This document shows, piece after piece, positions 16,729 to 24,497 of a DNA stretch of 49,270 nt. The notes under the pieces were generated by a model. It had not been told where the DNA came from, did not search any database, and saw only the letters and a program-made list of their open reading frames with translations. Each line of letters opens with the position of its first letter. The stretch's first letter is position 1. The translations under genes and the position numbers were made by a program. Origin of the DNA: VFJJ01 sp031362415 (GTDB taxonomy: Bacteria; Actinomycetota; Acidimicrobiia; IMCC26256; VFJJ01); the NCBI GenBank assembly GCA_031362415.1, contig JANLSK010000207.1, forward strand, positions 1-49,270, given 5' to 3'.

Positions 16729-17478
16729 TCAGCTGGCGATCACGAACGTGAACGTGGCCGTTGGGCCGGCTGCGGGGTCGACGGCGTCGACGACGGCCAT
16801 GAGCAGCTCGGGACGGAAGATCCCGTCGCCGTCGTTGGATGGTTCGTCGGGGAAGTAGAGCTGCGTCGTGAGCACCGCTGCGGCGCTCGGCGCCGCGACC
16901 TTCACGTGGAAATGACGGGTACGGCCCGGGTACAGCCCGGGGACGATCGTCGCGATGCGGAACACACCCGCGTCGTCAGTGCGTACGAAGCCCCGGAGCC
17001 GGTAGGTCTCGTTGTCGTAGACGCCGTCGGCGTCGGCGTGCCACACGTCGATCACGGTGTCGGCGATGGGCGTGCACGCCGTATCGACCACGACGCCTGT
17101 CAGCACCATGGGATCGCCGTGGTCGACATCGGCCCGGAAGTCGGGCTTCTCGGGAACGCCGGGCGAGTAGAAGGGGCCTTCGGTCTGCTCGCTCGTCTGC
17201 TCGTCGTCGCACGTCGGTGTCGGAGTGAGCGCAACCGGGCTCGTGTCTGGGGGCGAAGCGTCGGCCGTGGTTGCCGCTGCCGTCCCGGTGGGTGCTGCTG
17301 CACCGGTGGGTGTTGCCGGTTCGGGGAGACCGGTCGTGGCGTCGACGAGCTGGCCGCTGCCGTCCCCGTCGTCGCTGCACGCCCCGAGCACGGCACCCGA
17401 CGCAGCGAGCGACGCGCTGAGTGACACCGCGCCGACGAGGAAGCCCCGACGCGACACGGCTCGGGAAGGCCGGCTCAC
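16729..17478 (-). CDS. Tat-exported lipoprotein, intradiol ring-cleavage dioxygenase family
   Basis: 249 residues starting at GTG 17478, which overlaps the stop of the upstream amidohydrolase (GTGA). The N-terminus has a twin-arginine signal (SRRGFL at 9-14), a hydrophobic stretch and a lipobox LGAC with C34 as the likely lipidated residue. A Pro/Thr/Ala-rich linker (about 40-90) leads to the dioxygenase fold: TEGPFYSPG, then VWHADADGVYDNE (Fe-ligand Tyr), GLYPGRTRHFHVKV (second Tyr and both His). All four protocatechuate/catechol dioxygenase iron ligands appear present. It should sit outside the membrane and cleave a catecholic compound there; the substrate is unknown. A structural, non-catalytic role is less likely. 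Confidence 0.82.
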   Translation of the reverse strand: MSRPSRAVSRRGFLVGAVSLSASLAASGAVLGACSDDGDGSGQLVDATTGLPEPATPTGAAAPTGTAAATTADASPPDTSPVALTPTPTCDDEQTSEQTEGPFYSPGVPEKPDFRADVDHGDPMVLTGVVVDTACTPIADTVIDVWHADADGVYDNETYRLRGFVRTDDAGVFRIATIVPGLYPGRTRHFHVKVAAPSAAAVLTTQLYFPDEPSNDGDGIFRPELLMAVVDAVDPAAGPTATFTFVIAS

Positions 17479-18578
17479 CGGGTCTCCCCGGCGTAGACCC
17501 GGGCGTTGGCGTCGAGGATCGAACGCGTGGCGCCGGGGCCGACGAGGGCCTCGAGCCAGGCCACCGATGCCGCTCCATCGTGCTCGCCGTCGGGGCCGCC
17601 ATGGCCCCCGCCGTAGAGCAGTCGATCGGCGCCGACGCGTTCGACGAGCTCGCCGACACCGGGCTCGAACGGGTCGACCGTGACCCAGCACTGCCGACGG
17701 AAGTACTCCGACGGTGCCATGGTGACGCGGTCGGCGACCTCGAATCCCAGGCGGCGCCACCGCTCATCGAGACGATGGAGCCAGTACGGCACCCATCCGC
17801 AGCCCGCTTCGAGGAACCCGACACGCAACCCGGGATGGCGTTCGAACACACCCCCTTCGAGGAACGACAGGAACGCCAGCATCATCTCCATCGGATGCGA
17901 CGCCGCACCCAGTGCGAACTCGGTCTGGAACCGCTCCTGCCCGACCGTCGTCGTGCGGACCTGGCTGCCCTCGTGGAAGCTCACTGCCACCCCGGCCGAC
18001 TCGCAGAAGTCCCACAGCGGCACGTACTGGTTGCTGGCCAGGGTCAGTCCCTCAACGGGGTTGGGACGCACGTGGATCATCGACGTGTCGAGGAGCTTGG
18101 TGGCTCGACGGGCTTCGATCTCGGCCGCATCCGGGTCGGCGAGGCTGATGGCCGCAACGGGTCGAAGGCGGGTGGGATCGGCATCACAGAAGTCGGCCAG
18201 CCAGTCGTTGTAGGCCCGGGTGAGGGCTGCGCTGAACGCCGGATGCATCCCCTTGACGTTCCAGAGGTACAGCCCGCTCCTGGGGTACAGGTGGGCGACG
18301 TCGACCCCGGCTCGGTCCATCGCCGCGAGCCGGTGCCCCGGGCTGGCGCCCGATCCGGGGGTGTCACGTCCGCCGGCAGCTCGCGTCCGGTCGGCGAGCT
18401 CCGAGCGCACGGCCTCGGGAAGCTTGTGCTGGACGGGTGCGCCCCGCCAGAACCATCGGCCGTCGGGCTGCTGCACCGGGGCCTCCGATCGGAGCTCCTG
18501 AACGAGCCAGCCGTCGAAGAGGTCGGAGGGTTCGAGGACGTGCTCGTCGGCGTCGACGATCCGGTAGCCGTTGATCAT
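17475..18578 (-). CDS. Amidohydrolase family 2 protein lacking the usual GSDYPH motif
   Basis: 367 residues of the ACMSD-like TIM-barrel amidohydrolase family. The N-terminal metal motif is DADEHVLEP (DxH, as in its relatives here). FHEGS and a later ASHPMEMML supply the central histidines. Where the family normally has YGSDYPHPEG with the catalytic Asp, this protein reads YGGGHGGPDG, so that Asp and the following His are gone. It may be catalytically altered. The start ATG 18578 begins the conserved region. It is coupled by a GTGA overlap to the exported intradiol dioxygenase and stands behind a 31-bp palindrome shared with a divergent SnoaL-like gene. Confidence 0.82.
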   Translation of the reverse strand: MINGYRIVDADEHVLEPSDLFDGWLVQELRSEAPVQQPDGRWFWRGAPVQHKLPEAVRSELADRTRAAGGRDTPGSGASPGHRLAAMDRAGVDVAHLYPRSGLYLWNVKGMHPAFSAALTRAYNDWLADFCDADPTRLRPVAAISLADPDAAEIEARRATKLLDTSMIHVRPNPVEGLTLASNQYVPLWDFCESAGVAVSFHEGSQVRTTTVGQERFQTEFALGAASHPMEMMLAFLSFLEGGVFERHPGLRVGFLEAGCGWVPYWLHRLDERWRRLGFEVADRVTMAPSEYFRRQCWVTVDPFEPGVGELVERVGADRLLYGGGHGGPDGEHDGAASVAWLEALVGPGATRSILDANARVYAGETR

Positions 18579-18616
18579 CCCGCAGGCGTACCACGCCACC
18601 CGGGCCCGATCCAACG

Positions 18617-18647
18617 CGGTTCCGACGTGCGGCGCACGTCGGAACCG
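18617..18647. promoter_or_regulatory. Perfect 31-bp palindrome in divergent promoter
   Basis: Arms CGGTTCCGACGTGC (18617-18630) and GCACGTCGGAACCG (18634-18647) around a GGC centre, with no mismatch. It lies 38 bases upstream of the amidohydrolase start and 61 bases upstream of the SnoaL-like start, where one bound dimer could control both directions. No regulator gene adjoins it. Confidence 0.7.
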
Positions 18648-18708
18648 GTGATGCTGGACGCCTCGACGTTCGCAGGTGGAGGCTGGCGTCCCAGGGGAGG
18701 TGGCCGCA

Positions 18709-19200
18709 ATGGGTCTCACGATCGAGGATCTGATCGCCCGGGAGGAGATCACCGACGTGATCAAACGCCTCGCCCGCGGTACCGACCGGCTCGACGAGGC
18801 GGCGATGGCGTCGTGTTATCACCCCGATGGCTACGACGATCACAACTCGTTCCGCGGTTCGGGAACCGAGTTCGCCCGTTGGGTCATGGAGGTGCTCCCG
18901 CACTTCGAGGCCACGATGCATCTCGTGGGCCCGCCGGCCATTCGGGTCGAGGGCGAGGTGGCCCACAGCGACACCTACTGCATCGCCCACCACGTCGGTG
19001 GAGGGTCCGATCTGGTGATCGGGCTGCGCTACGTCGACCGATTCGAGCGCCGCGAGGGAGAGTGGCTCATCGCCAAGCGGGTGTGTGCGTTCGACTTCAC
19101 CTACACCGTGGCCTTCGACCCCGCCCGGAGCTTCGAGTTCGGGCCCGACTTCACCGTGGGGCGCCGAGACCGCACCGACATCACCTACACCGGGGTCTGA
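18709..19200 (+). CDS. SnoaL-like / NTF2-fold protein
   Basis: 163 residues. TIEDLIAREEITDVIKRLARGTDRLDEAAMASCYHPDGYDDH is the standard opening of actinobacterial SnoaL_4 proteins, with Tyr/Asp/His residues lining a cone-shaped pocket as in scytalone dehydratase and NTF2-like isomerases. The function is probably isomerase, dehydratase or hydroxylase accessory. ATG 18709 has GGGGAGG about 8 bases upstream. It is divergent from the amidohydrolase/dioxygenase operon across the 31-bp palindrome, so the two sides may act on one pathway. Confidence 0.82.
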   Translation: MGLTIEDLIAREEITDVIKRLARGTDRLDEAAMASCYHPDGYDDHNSFRGSGTEFARWVMEVLPHFEATMHLVGPPAIRVEGEVAHSDTYCIAHHVGGGSDLVIGLRYVDRFERREGEWLIAKRVCAFDFTYTVAFDPARSFEFGPDFTVGRRDRTDITYTGV

Positions 19201-19232
19201 GCAACCACGCAGGCGGTTTCTGTGCACCCAGC

Positions 19233-19249
19233 TGAGCGAACGTCGCTCA
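19233..19249. terminator. Hairpin between convergent genes
   Basis: TGAGCGA (19233-19239), ACG, TCGCTCA (19243-19249): a perfect seven-pair stem between the SnoaL-like gene and the convergent sulfotransferase, whose stop codon it contains. Possible bidirectional terminator without a U-tract. Confidence 0.35.
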
Positions 19250-19876
19250 CGTGCGCTCGAGGAAGTTCGCCCGGAACTCCTCGGTGGTGTTCACCCGGGG
19301 GAAGGGCTCGTCGGGGACGGCCACCCCGAGGGCGCCGCACAGCGGTGCCCATCCATCGCTCGGCGACCATTCGAGAAGCTGCCCGGCGGGTGCGCTGCGG
19401 CGCACGTCGTCGTTGTGGCGCTCGTAGGCGGCGATGCAGGCGGCGCGGTCGGTGATCTGGTCGGTGAACCGGGCTCGCAACAGGTCGAGCACCATCGCCC
19501 GGTGCGCAGCCATCATGGGGTCGGCCCCGGACGGGGGCTGCTGGCTCATCAGGTGGAAGATCGTGTCGTTGGCGCTCGTCCACCAGGCGTCGGACGGCCG
19601 GTGCGACAACACGACCAGGGCATCGGGATTGGCCGCAGACAGCTCCTTCCAGAACGCCGCCGCCGGCCAGTCGACCGTGGCCACGAAGTCGCCGAGGAAC
19701 CCGTTCCAGTCGGGGAGCGTGCCGCGGGCCGCGTCGTGCCAGACGGCGATGTCGGTCGGACGCGGGAAGACCTCGAGCATGTGGTAGCAGCGCCCCCCGA
19801 GCAGGTGCTCCAGCGCCGCCTTGAGCGAGAGCGTTCCCGTCCGGCCCAGTCCCGCCCCCACGACCTTCAGCCCCAT
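19247..19876 (-). CDS. Sulfotransferase family protein
   Basis: 209 residues. The N-terminal GAGLGRTGTLSLKAALEHL is the 5'-phosphosulfate-binding loop of the Sulfotransfer_4 type, and VVLSHRPSDAWWTSANDTI is the 3'-phosphate-binding region with Arg and Ser. It would move a sulfo group from PAPS to an unknown hydroxyl acceptor. The ATG at 19876 has GGGGAG six bases upstream. PAPS could be supplied by the cysDNC genes 11 kb away and PAP removed by the CysQ-type phosphatase 21 kb away. It is divergent from the deacylase gene. Confidence 0.85.
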   Translation of the reverse strand: MGLKVVGAGLGRTGTLSLKAALEHLLGGRCYHMLEVFPRPTDIAVWHDAARGTLPDWNGFLGDFVATVDWPAAAFWKELSAANPDALVVLSHRPSDAWWTSANDTIFHLMSQQPPSGADPMMAAHRAMVLDLLRARFTDQITDRAACIAAYERHNDDVRRSAPAGQLLEWSPSDGWAPLCGALGVAVPDEPFPRVNTTEEFRANFLERT

Positions 19877-19930
19877 GACAGCTCCCCGATCTCATCGCCC
19901 GCCCTGGCGGCGTCGCCCATGCGAAGCTGG

Positions 19931-19936
19931 CAGTAT
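19931..19936. promoter_or_regulatory. Bidirectional -10 CAGTAT / ATACTG
   Basis: On the plus strand CAGTAT ends six bases before ATG 19943 of the deacylase, a leaderless spacing. On the minus strand the same bases within CCATACTGCC give CATACT, which could drive the sulfotransferase with a leader of about 50 bases. Confidence 0.4.
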
Positions 19937-19942
19937 GGCCCG

Positions 19943-21712
19943 ATGAGCGCAACCACCGACGATTCCCTTCGCTACGACCTCGTCATCCGTGGCGGCACCG
20001 TGGTCGACGGCTCGGGGCGACCGCGCTACCGGGCTGACGTGGGTGTTGTCGGCGATCGGATCGCCAGTATCGGACAGATATCGGGCAAGGGCCGTCAGGA
20101 GGTCGACGCCGAGGGTTGTTTCGTGACCCCCGGTTTCATTGACGGGCACACCCACCTCGACGCCCAGACGTTCTGGGATCCGCTCGCGACCTCCACCTCG
20201 TACCACGGGGTCACCACGGCCGTGATGGGCAACTGCGGCTTCACGATCGCTCCCGTGAAGGTCGACCACGTCGACCTGGTGTTCCGGAGCCTCGAACGCG
20301 CCGAGGACATGGCCCGCGAAGCGCTCATCGCCGGCGTCCCGCTGCAGTGGGAGACGTTCCCCGAGTATCTCGATGTGATCGACGGGTTACCGAAGGGCCT
20401 CAACATGGCCGGCTACGTGGGGCACTCGGCGTTGCGCACCTACGTGATGGGCGAGCGGGCGTACCACCACGAGGCCTCGCCCGACGATCTCGCAGCCATG
20501 CTCCGCGAGCTCGACGGCTCGTTGCGGGCCGGGGCCATCGGCTTCTCGACGTCGCGTTCGGCGAATCACGCCACCTCCGACGACCATCCCGTCGCTTCCC
20601 GGCAGGCCACCCGCGCCGAGGTGGAAGCGCTCGTCGGACGTATGGGGCACATGGGCGCGGGGGTCTTCCAGCTCGCGAACGAGATCCACTACGACCCGGT
20701 CGACGGGCGCCGCTACCACGAGTGGCTCCGCGACCTCGCTGTCACCTCGGGCCGCCCGATCACGTTCATCATCGGCACGTCGAAGGTCGCGCCCGGCGCC
20801 TGGCGCAAGGTCACCGACCTCTGCGCCGAAACGGCTGCCGCCGGTGGTCGCATGGTGGGAACCGTCCACGCACGCGAGTTCGCCACCGTGTTGTCGTTCC
20901 GGGCCAACCTGCCGTTCGACAAGCTCCCGACGTGGTCGGAGATCCGTCGTCGGCCGCTGGCGGAGCAGAGGGCCGCGCTGGTCGATCCGACGATGCGGGC
21001 TCGGCTCGTTTCCGAGGCCATGCACGGTCCCTACGGCACGGCCCTCGGAGCCGAGGCCCGTGAGCCCGACTGGGATTGGGTGTGGGTCTACGACTCGCCT
21101 CTGCCCCCGCATCGCCGCCTGTCCGACCTCGCGGCGGCGGCATCGCGGACGGGCGGTGCTGGTGGCGCGGCTGGTGCTGCTGGCGAGACCACCCCGGTCG
21201 ACGTGATGATCGACCTGGCCCTGGCCTCCGACTTCGATCAGCTGTTCCTGCAGCCGTTCGCCAACCACATCCAGGACGACGTGCTGGCCCTGCTGCGCCA
21301 TCCCGGCACGATGATCGGCGCATCCGACTCCGGAGCGCACGTCTCGCAGATCACCGACGCCTCGATCCCTACGCACCTCCTGGCCCACTGGGTGCGCGCG
21401 CGGGAGGCCATCACCTGGGAGCACGCCATCAAGATCCTCACGTCCGATCCCGCGGGCTTGTGGGGCTTCGACGATCGCGGTTTGGTGGTCGAGGGCCGGG
21501 CGGCCGACATGGTGGTGTTCGACCCGGCGACGGTTGCTCCATGCCTGCCCAGCATCGAGTGTGACCAGCCCGCGGGGGCCAAGCGCATCGTCCAGCGCTC
21601 GCTGGGTTTCCGGGCCTCGATCGTGAACGGGGAGCCCGTGTTCATCGACGGCGAGCCCACGGGCGCCGTCCCCGGCCGCCTCCTTCGGGGCCCGCTCGCC
21701 GGTCCGCGTTGA
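19943..21712 (+). CDS. N-acyl-D-amino-acid deacylase family amidohydrolase
   Basis: 589 residues of the amidohydrolase 3 (D-aminoacylase) type. YDLVIRGGTVVDGSG opens the N-terminal beta domain, GFIDGHTHLDAQ is the HxH metal motif, GNCGFTIAP the following loop, and GASDSGAHVSQITD the late catalytic Asp segment. The C-terminal GLVVEGRAADMVVFDP closes the composite domain. Usual reaction: hydrolysis of N-acyl-D-amino acids or related amides. ATG 19943 lacks a Shine-Dalgarno but follows a leaderless -10. A short Gly/Ala-rich loop interrupts the fold at about residues 405-418. A broken relative lies at 30188-30581. Confidence 0.88.
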   Translation: MSATTDDSLRYDLVIRGGTVVDGSGRPRYRADVGVVGDRIASIGQISGKGRQEVDAEGCFVTPGFIDGHTHLDAQTFWDPLATSTSYHGVTTAVMGNCGFTIAPVKVDHVDLVFRSLERAEDMAREALIAGVPLQWETFPEYLDVIDGLPKGLNMAGYVGHSALRTYVMGERAYHHEASPDDLAAMLRELDGSLRAGAIGFSTSRSANHATSDDHPVASRQATRAEVEALVGRMGHMGAGVFQLANEIHYDPVDGRRYHEWLRDLAVTSGRPITFIIGTSKVAPGAWRKVTDLCAETAAAGGRMVGTVHAREFATVLSFRANLPFDKLPTWSEIRRRPLAEQRAALVDPTMRARLVSEAMHGPYGTALGAEAREPDWDWVWVYDSPLPPHRRLSDLAAAASRTGGAGGAAGAAGETTPVDVMIDLALASDFDQLFLQPFANHIQDDVLALLRHPGTMIGASDSGAHVSQITDASIPTHLLAHWVRAREAITWEHAIKILTSDPAGLWGFDDRGLVVEGRAADMVVFDPATVAPCLPSIECDQPAGAKRIVQRSLGFRASIVNGEPVFIDGEPTGAVPGRLLRGPLAGPR

Positions 21713-21755
21713 TTGCTGCGCCCGAGTGCTGGGGCGCCGAGCGCGGTGACGATCG

Positions 21756-22547
21756 CTACTTCACCATGCCCACGCCGCCGTCGACGAAGTAGGTCTGACC
21801 GGTGAGGTAGCTGGCGTCGGGACCGGCCAGGAACGCGGCCATGCGTCCGATGTCGGCCTCGCAGTCGCCCAGGCGCCCCATGGGAACACGCTTGAGTGCC
21901 TTTTCGATGCGGCCGGGCCGCTCGGTTGCGGTGCGTTCCATCGCCGGGCTGTTGGCGTAGGGGCAGATGGCGTTCACGGTGATGCCGTCGCGCCCCCATT
22001 CGCGGGCCGCCACCTTGGTGAGCGCCCGTACCCCCTCCTTGGCCGCGGCGTACGCCGAGAAGCCGGCGTGGCCCTCCGTACCGGCCGCCGAGCACAGGTT
22101 GATCACCCGCGCCGCTCGACCTGCTCCCGCTGAGGTCACGAGATGGGGGTACGCAGCCCGCATCGTGTGGAACGTGGCCCAGAGGTTGGTGTCGAGTGTG
22201 CGGGCCAGATCGTCGTCGGTCGTCTCGACCAGGGGCACGAACGATCGCGTCCAGGTGGCGTTGTTCACGAGCACGTCGAGATGCTCGAACCGCTCGACGG
22301 CGAAGGCCACGGCGGCCTCGCACGACTCCCGCACGGTCACGTCACAGCGGTACGGCAGCGCCCGCCCTTCGCCGAAGTCGACCGCCACCTCAGCGGCCAC
22401 GCTCGCGGCCGTGTCGGCGTTGACGTCGGCGACGACGACCGACGCCCCCTGGTCGGCGAAGGCCCGGGCGATACCTCGTCCGATCCCCTGCCCGGCGCCG
22501 GTCACCAGTGCCACCGATCCTTCGAGCATGCTCCCCCGTCGCGTCAT
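21756..22547 (-). CDS. SDR family oxidoreductase
   Basis: 263 residues. It shows TGAGQGIGRGIA (cofactor loop), DVLVNNAT, NLCSAAG with the catalytic Ser, the YAAAK Tyr/Lys pair and YFVDGG near the end. The NNAT in place of NNAG and CPYANSPAME in place of the usual PG segment are mild departures. The sequence resembles 3-oxoacyl-ACP reductase-like and cyclohexanol-type dehydrogenases. Start uncertain: ATG 22547 is used, while ATG 22529 (MLEGSVAL) fits the family length as well. It is divergent from the Gfo/Idh/MocA gene. Confidence 0.88.
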   Translation of the reverse strand: MTRRGSMLEGSVALVTGAGQGIGRGIARAFADQGASVVVADVNADTAASVAAEVAVDFGEGRALPYRCDVTVRESCEAAVAFAVERFEHLDVLVNNATWTRSFVPLVETTDDDLARTLDTNLWATFHTMRAAYPHLVTSAGAGRAARVINLCSAAGTEGHAGFSAYAAAKEGVRALTKVAAREWGRDGITVNAICPYANSPAMERTATERPGRIEKALKRVPMGRLGDCEADIGRMAAFLAGPDASYLTGQTYFVDGGVGMVK

Positions 22548-22623
22548 GCCCGCCATTGTGTCGCCCCGGTCCGGCCCCAAGGCGCCGGGCGAGTCCGACT
22601 TCCCTGTTCGTGGTCGATTCGGC

Positions 22624-22629
22624 TACGTT
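22624..22629 (+). promoter_or_regulatory. Leaderless -10 (TACGTT) of Gfo/Idh/MocA gene
   Basis: TACGTT ends six bases before ATG 22636, with no ribosome-binding site between them. Confidence 0.5.
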
Positions 22630-22635
22630 GCGTGC

Positions 22636-23718
22636 ATGGGCGGTTTGTCGGCGATCGTGGTGGGTTCGTCCTTCGGGGGGCGGATCCAGGTCCCTGCGCT
22701 GCGGGCCGCGGGCTTTGAGATAGCAGCTCTCGTCGGCCGGGATCCCGTCCGCACCAAGGCCCGGGCCGCCGAGCTCGGCGTACCGCTCGCGAGTGTCGAC
22801 CTCGCTGAAGCCTTGGCGGTGCCCGGTGTCTCGGTCGTGGCCGTGTCCACCCCGCCCGACTCCCACATCGGCCCCGTGCTCGCATCGCTCGCTGCCGGCA
22901 AGCATGTGCTCTGCGAGAAGCCGTTCGCCACGAACGCCTCCGATGCCCGCAGGATGCTTCACGCGGCCGAGCGCGCCGGCGTCGTGCACATGCTCGGCAC
23001 CGAGTTCCGCTGGGCCCCCGACGAGGCCATGGTCCGCCGGGTGATCCGCAGCGGGATCCTCGGCGAGCTGGCGCTGGCGAGCTTCGTCCAACACAGCGCC
23101 CTCGTGGCGTCCGGGCTCCCCAAGGCGTTCAACGACGAGTGGTGGTTCGACTCGACCCGAGGGGGCGGGATCCTCAATGCCGCCGGGGTGCACGTGATCG
23201 ACCGCTTCCGCACCTGGCTGGGCGAGATCACCGCCGTGAGCGCGCACCTCCAGGTGATCGGCGACCATCCCACCGGGTCGGCCGAGGACAGCTACACGCT
23301 GACGATGCGCTTCGCCTCGGGCGCCGTAGGAACCGCGCAACACTGCTCCTCGGCCTTCGGGACACCGTCGCGCATCACGCGGGTCTTCGGTCGGCTGGGC
23401 AGCGTCTGGAGCGACGGGACCGACGCCTGGCTCGGCTATCGAGATGGTTCGCACCGCCTCGACGTGCCCCCCGATCTCCAGGTACCTCCCGCTCCCGCGC
23501 CGAGTGCCGATCCTCGGGAGGCCTTCACCCATCTCGAGCTGGGGCCCTACATCCGGCTGGCCGAGCGGTTCCGCCACCGGATCGAGGGCAGCGAGCCGTC
23601 GCCCGACTCCCCCCCGACGCCCACCTTCCACGACGGCCTGGCCGCCCAGTTGGTGATCGACGCGGCCCGTCGCTCCAATGCCGGCAACGGAACCTGGGTC
23701 GACGTCGCCGCGGCGTAG
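22636..23718 (+). CDS. Gfo/Idh/MocA family oxidoreductase
   Basis: 360 residues. An N-terminal Rossmann fold (VVGSSFGGRIQVPAL) binds NAD(P). VAVSTPPDSHIGPVLASL and HVLCEKPFATN carry the family EKP lysine. GGGILNAAGVHVIDRFRTWLGE contains the usual G..D..H-like catalytic region (here Ala-Gly-Val-His). Members oxidise or reduce sugars, inositols or related polyols. The PIG-L deacetylase gene follows 13 bases later on the same strand with its own leaderless-type -10. Substrate unknown. Confidence 0.87.
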   Translation: MGGLSAIVVGSSFGGRIQVPALRAAGFEIAALVGRDPVRTKARAAELGVPLASVDLAEALAVPGVSVVAVSTPPDSHIGPVLASLAAGKHVLCEKPFATNASDARRMLHAAERAGVVHMLGTEFRWAPDEAMVRRVIRSGILGELALASFVQHSALVASGLPKAFNDEWWFDSTRGGGILNAAGVHVIDRFRTWLGEITAVSAHLQVIGDHPTGSAEDSYTLTMRFASGAVGTAQHCSSAFGTPSRITRVFGRLGSVWSDGTDAWLGYRDGSHRLDVPPDLQVPPAPAPSADPREAFTHLELGPYIRLAERFRHRIEGSEPSPDSPPTPTFHDGLAAQLVIDAARRSNAGNGTWVDVAAA

Positions 23719-23719
23719 G

Positions 23720-23725
23720 TACGAT
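23720..23725 (+). promoter_or_regulatory. Leaderless -10 (TACGAT) of PIG-L gene
   Basis: TACGAT ends six bases before ATG 23732, just after the stop of the Gfo/Idh/MocA gene. Confidence 0.5.
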
Positions 23726-23731
23726 CGACGG

Positions 23732-24445
23732 ATGAGCGACACATCGATCGAACGGGCGCTGGTGATCGCCGCCCATCCCGACGACATCGACTTCGGCGCT
23801 GCGGGGACGGTCGCCACGTGGACCGATTCCGGTGTCGAGGTCGCCTACTGCCTGGTGACCGACGGCGACGCCGGAGGGTTCGATGACGCCGTCCCGCGCA
23901 GCGAGATCGGCTCGATCCGCCGAGCCGAGCAGACGGCTGCCGCCACGGTGGTCGGGGTCGAGAAGCTGATCTTCCTCGGCTATCCCGACGGCCGGGTCGA
24001 GGCCACCATGGCGCTCCGGCGCGACCTGGCGCGGGTGATCCGCCAGACCCGTCCGCAGCGGGTGTTGCAGCCCTCACCCGACCGGATGCTCAAGCGGATG
24101 TATCCCAGCCATCCCGACCACCTCGCCGTCGGGGTGGCCGCGCTGGCTGCGGTGTACCCCGACTCCCGCAACCCGTACGCCCATCCCGAGCTGTTGGAGG
24201 AGGGTTGGGAGGCCCACTCGGTCGATGAGGTGTGGCTGATGGCCCATCCCACGCCCGATCACATGGTCGACGTGACCGACACGATCGAGCGCAAGATCGA
24301 GGCGCTGTTGTGCCACGAGAGCCAGCACCAGGACCCGGCGGGTGTGCGAGAGCGGGTACGGAGCTGGATGGGCGTCACCGCCGAGAGCGCCGGGTGGCCC
24401 GTCGGACGGTTCGCCGAAGCCTTCTTCACGATCGACTCGAGGTGA
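23732..24445 (+). CDS. PIG-L (LmbE-like) family deacetylase
   Basis: 237 residues. The zinc-binding AHPDDIDFG lies at about residues 12-20, and PSHPDHLAVG at about 130-140 supplies the third His. Members remove acetyl groups from N-acetylglucosaminyl compounds; MshB (mycothiol synthesis) and Mca (mycothiol conjugate amidase) belong here. Mca is a fair guess in an actinobacterium, but the sequence does not decide it. ATG 23732 has a leaderless-type -10. Confidence 0.87.
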   Translation: MSDTSIERALVIAAHPDDIDFGAAGTVATWTDSGVEVAYCLVTDGDAGGFDDAVPRSEIGSIRRAEQTAAATVVGVEKLIFLGYPDGRVEATMALRRDLARVIRQTRPQRVLQPSPDRMLKRMYPSHPDHLAVGVAALAAVYPDSRNPYAHPELLEEGWEAHSVDEVWLMAHPTPDHMVDVTDTIERKIEALLCHESQHQDPAGVRERVRSWMGVTAESAGWPVGRFAEAFFTIDSR

Positions 24446-24497
24446 CCGGGATCGTGGCGGCGGGAATATTGCGGACGCAACGAATGTTCACGCCCGC

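Noticed and set aside
17421..19235. Plus-strand frame of 604 codons across the amidohydrolase region
   Set aside because: Shadow of the minus-strand amidohydrolase; the only supportable plus-strand gene there is the SnoaL-like one in another frame.
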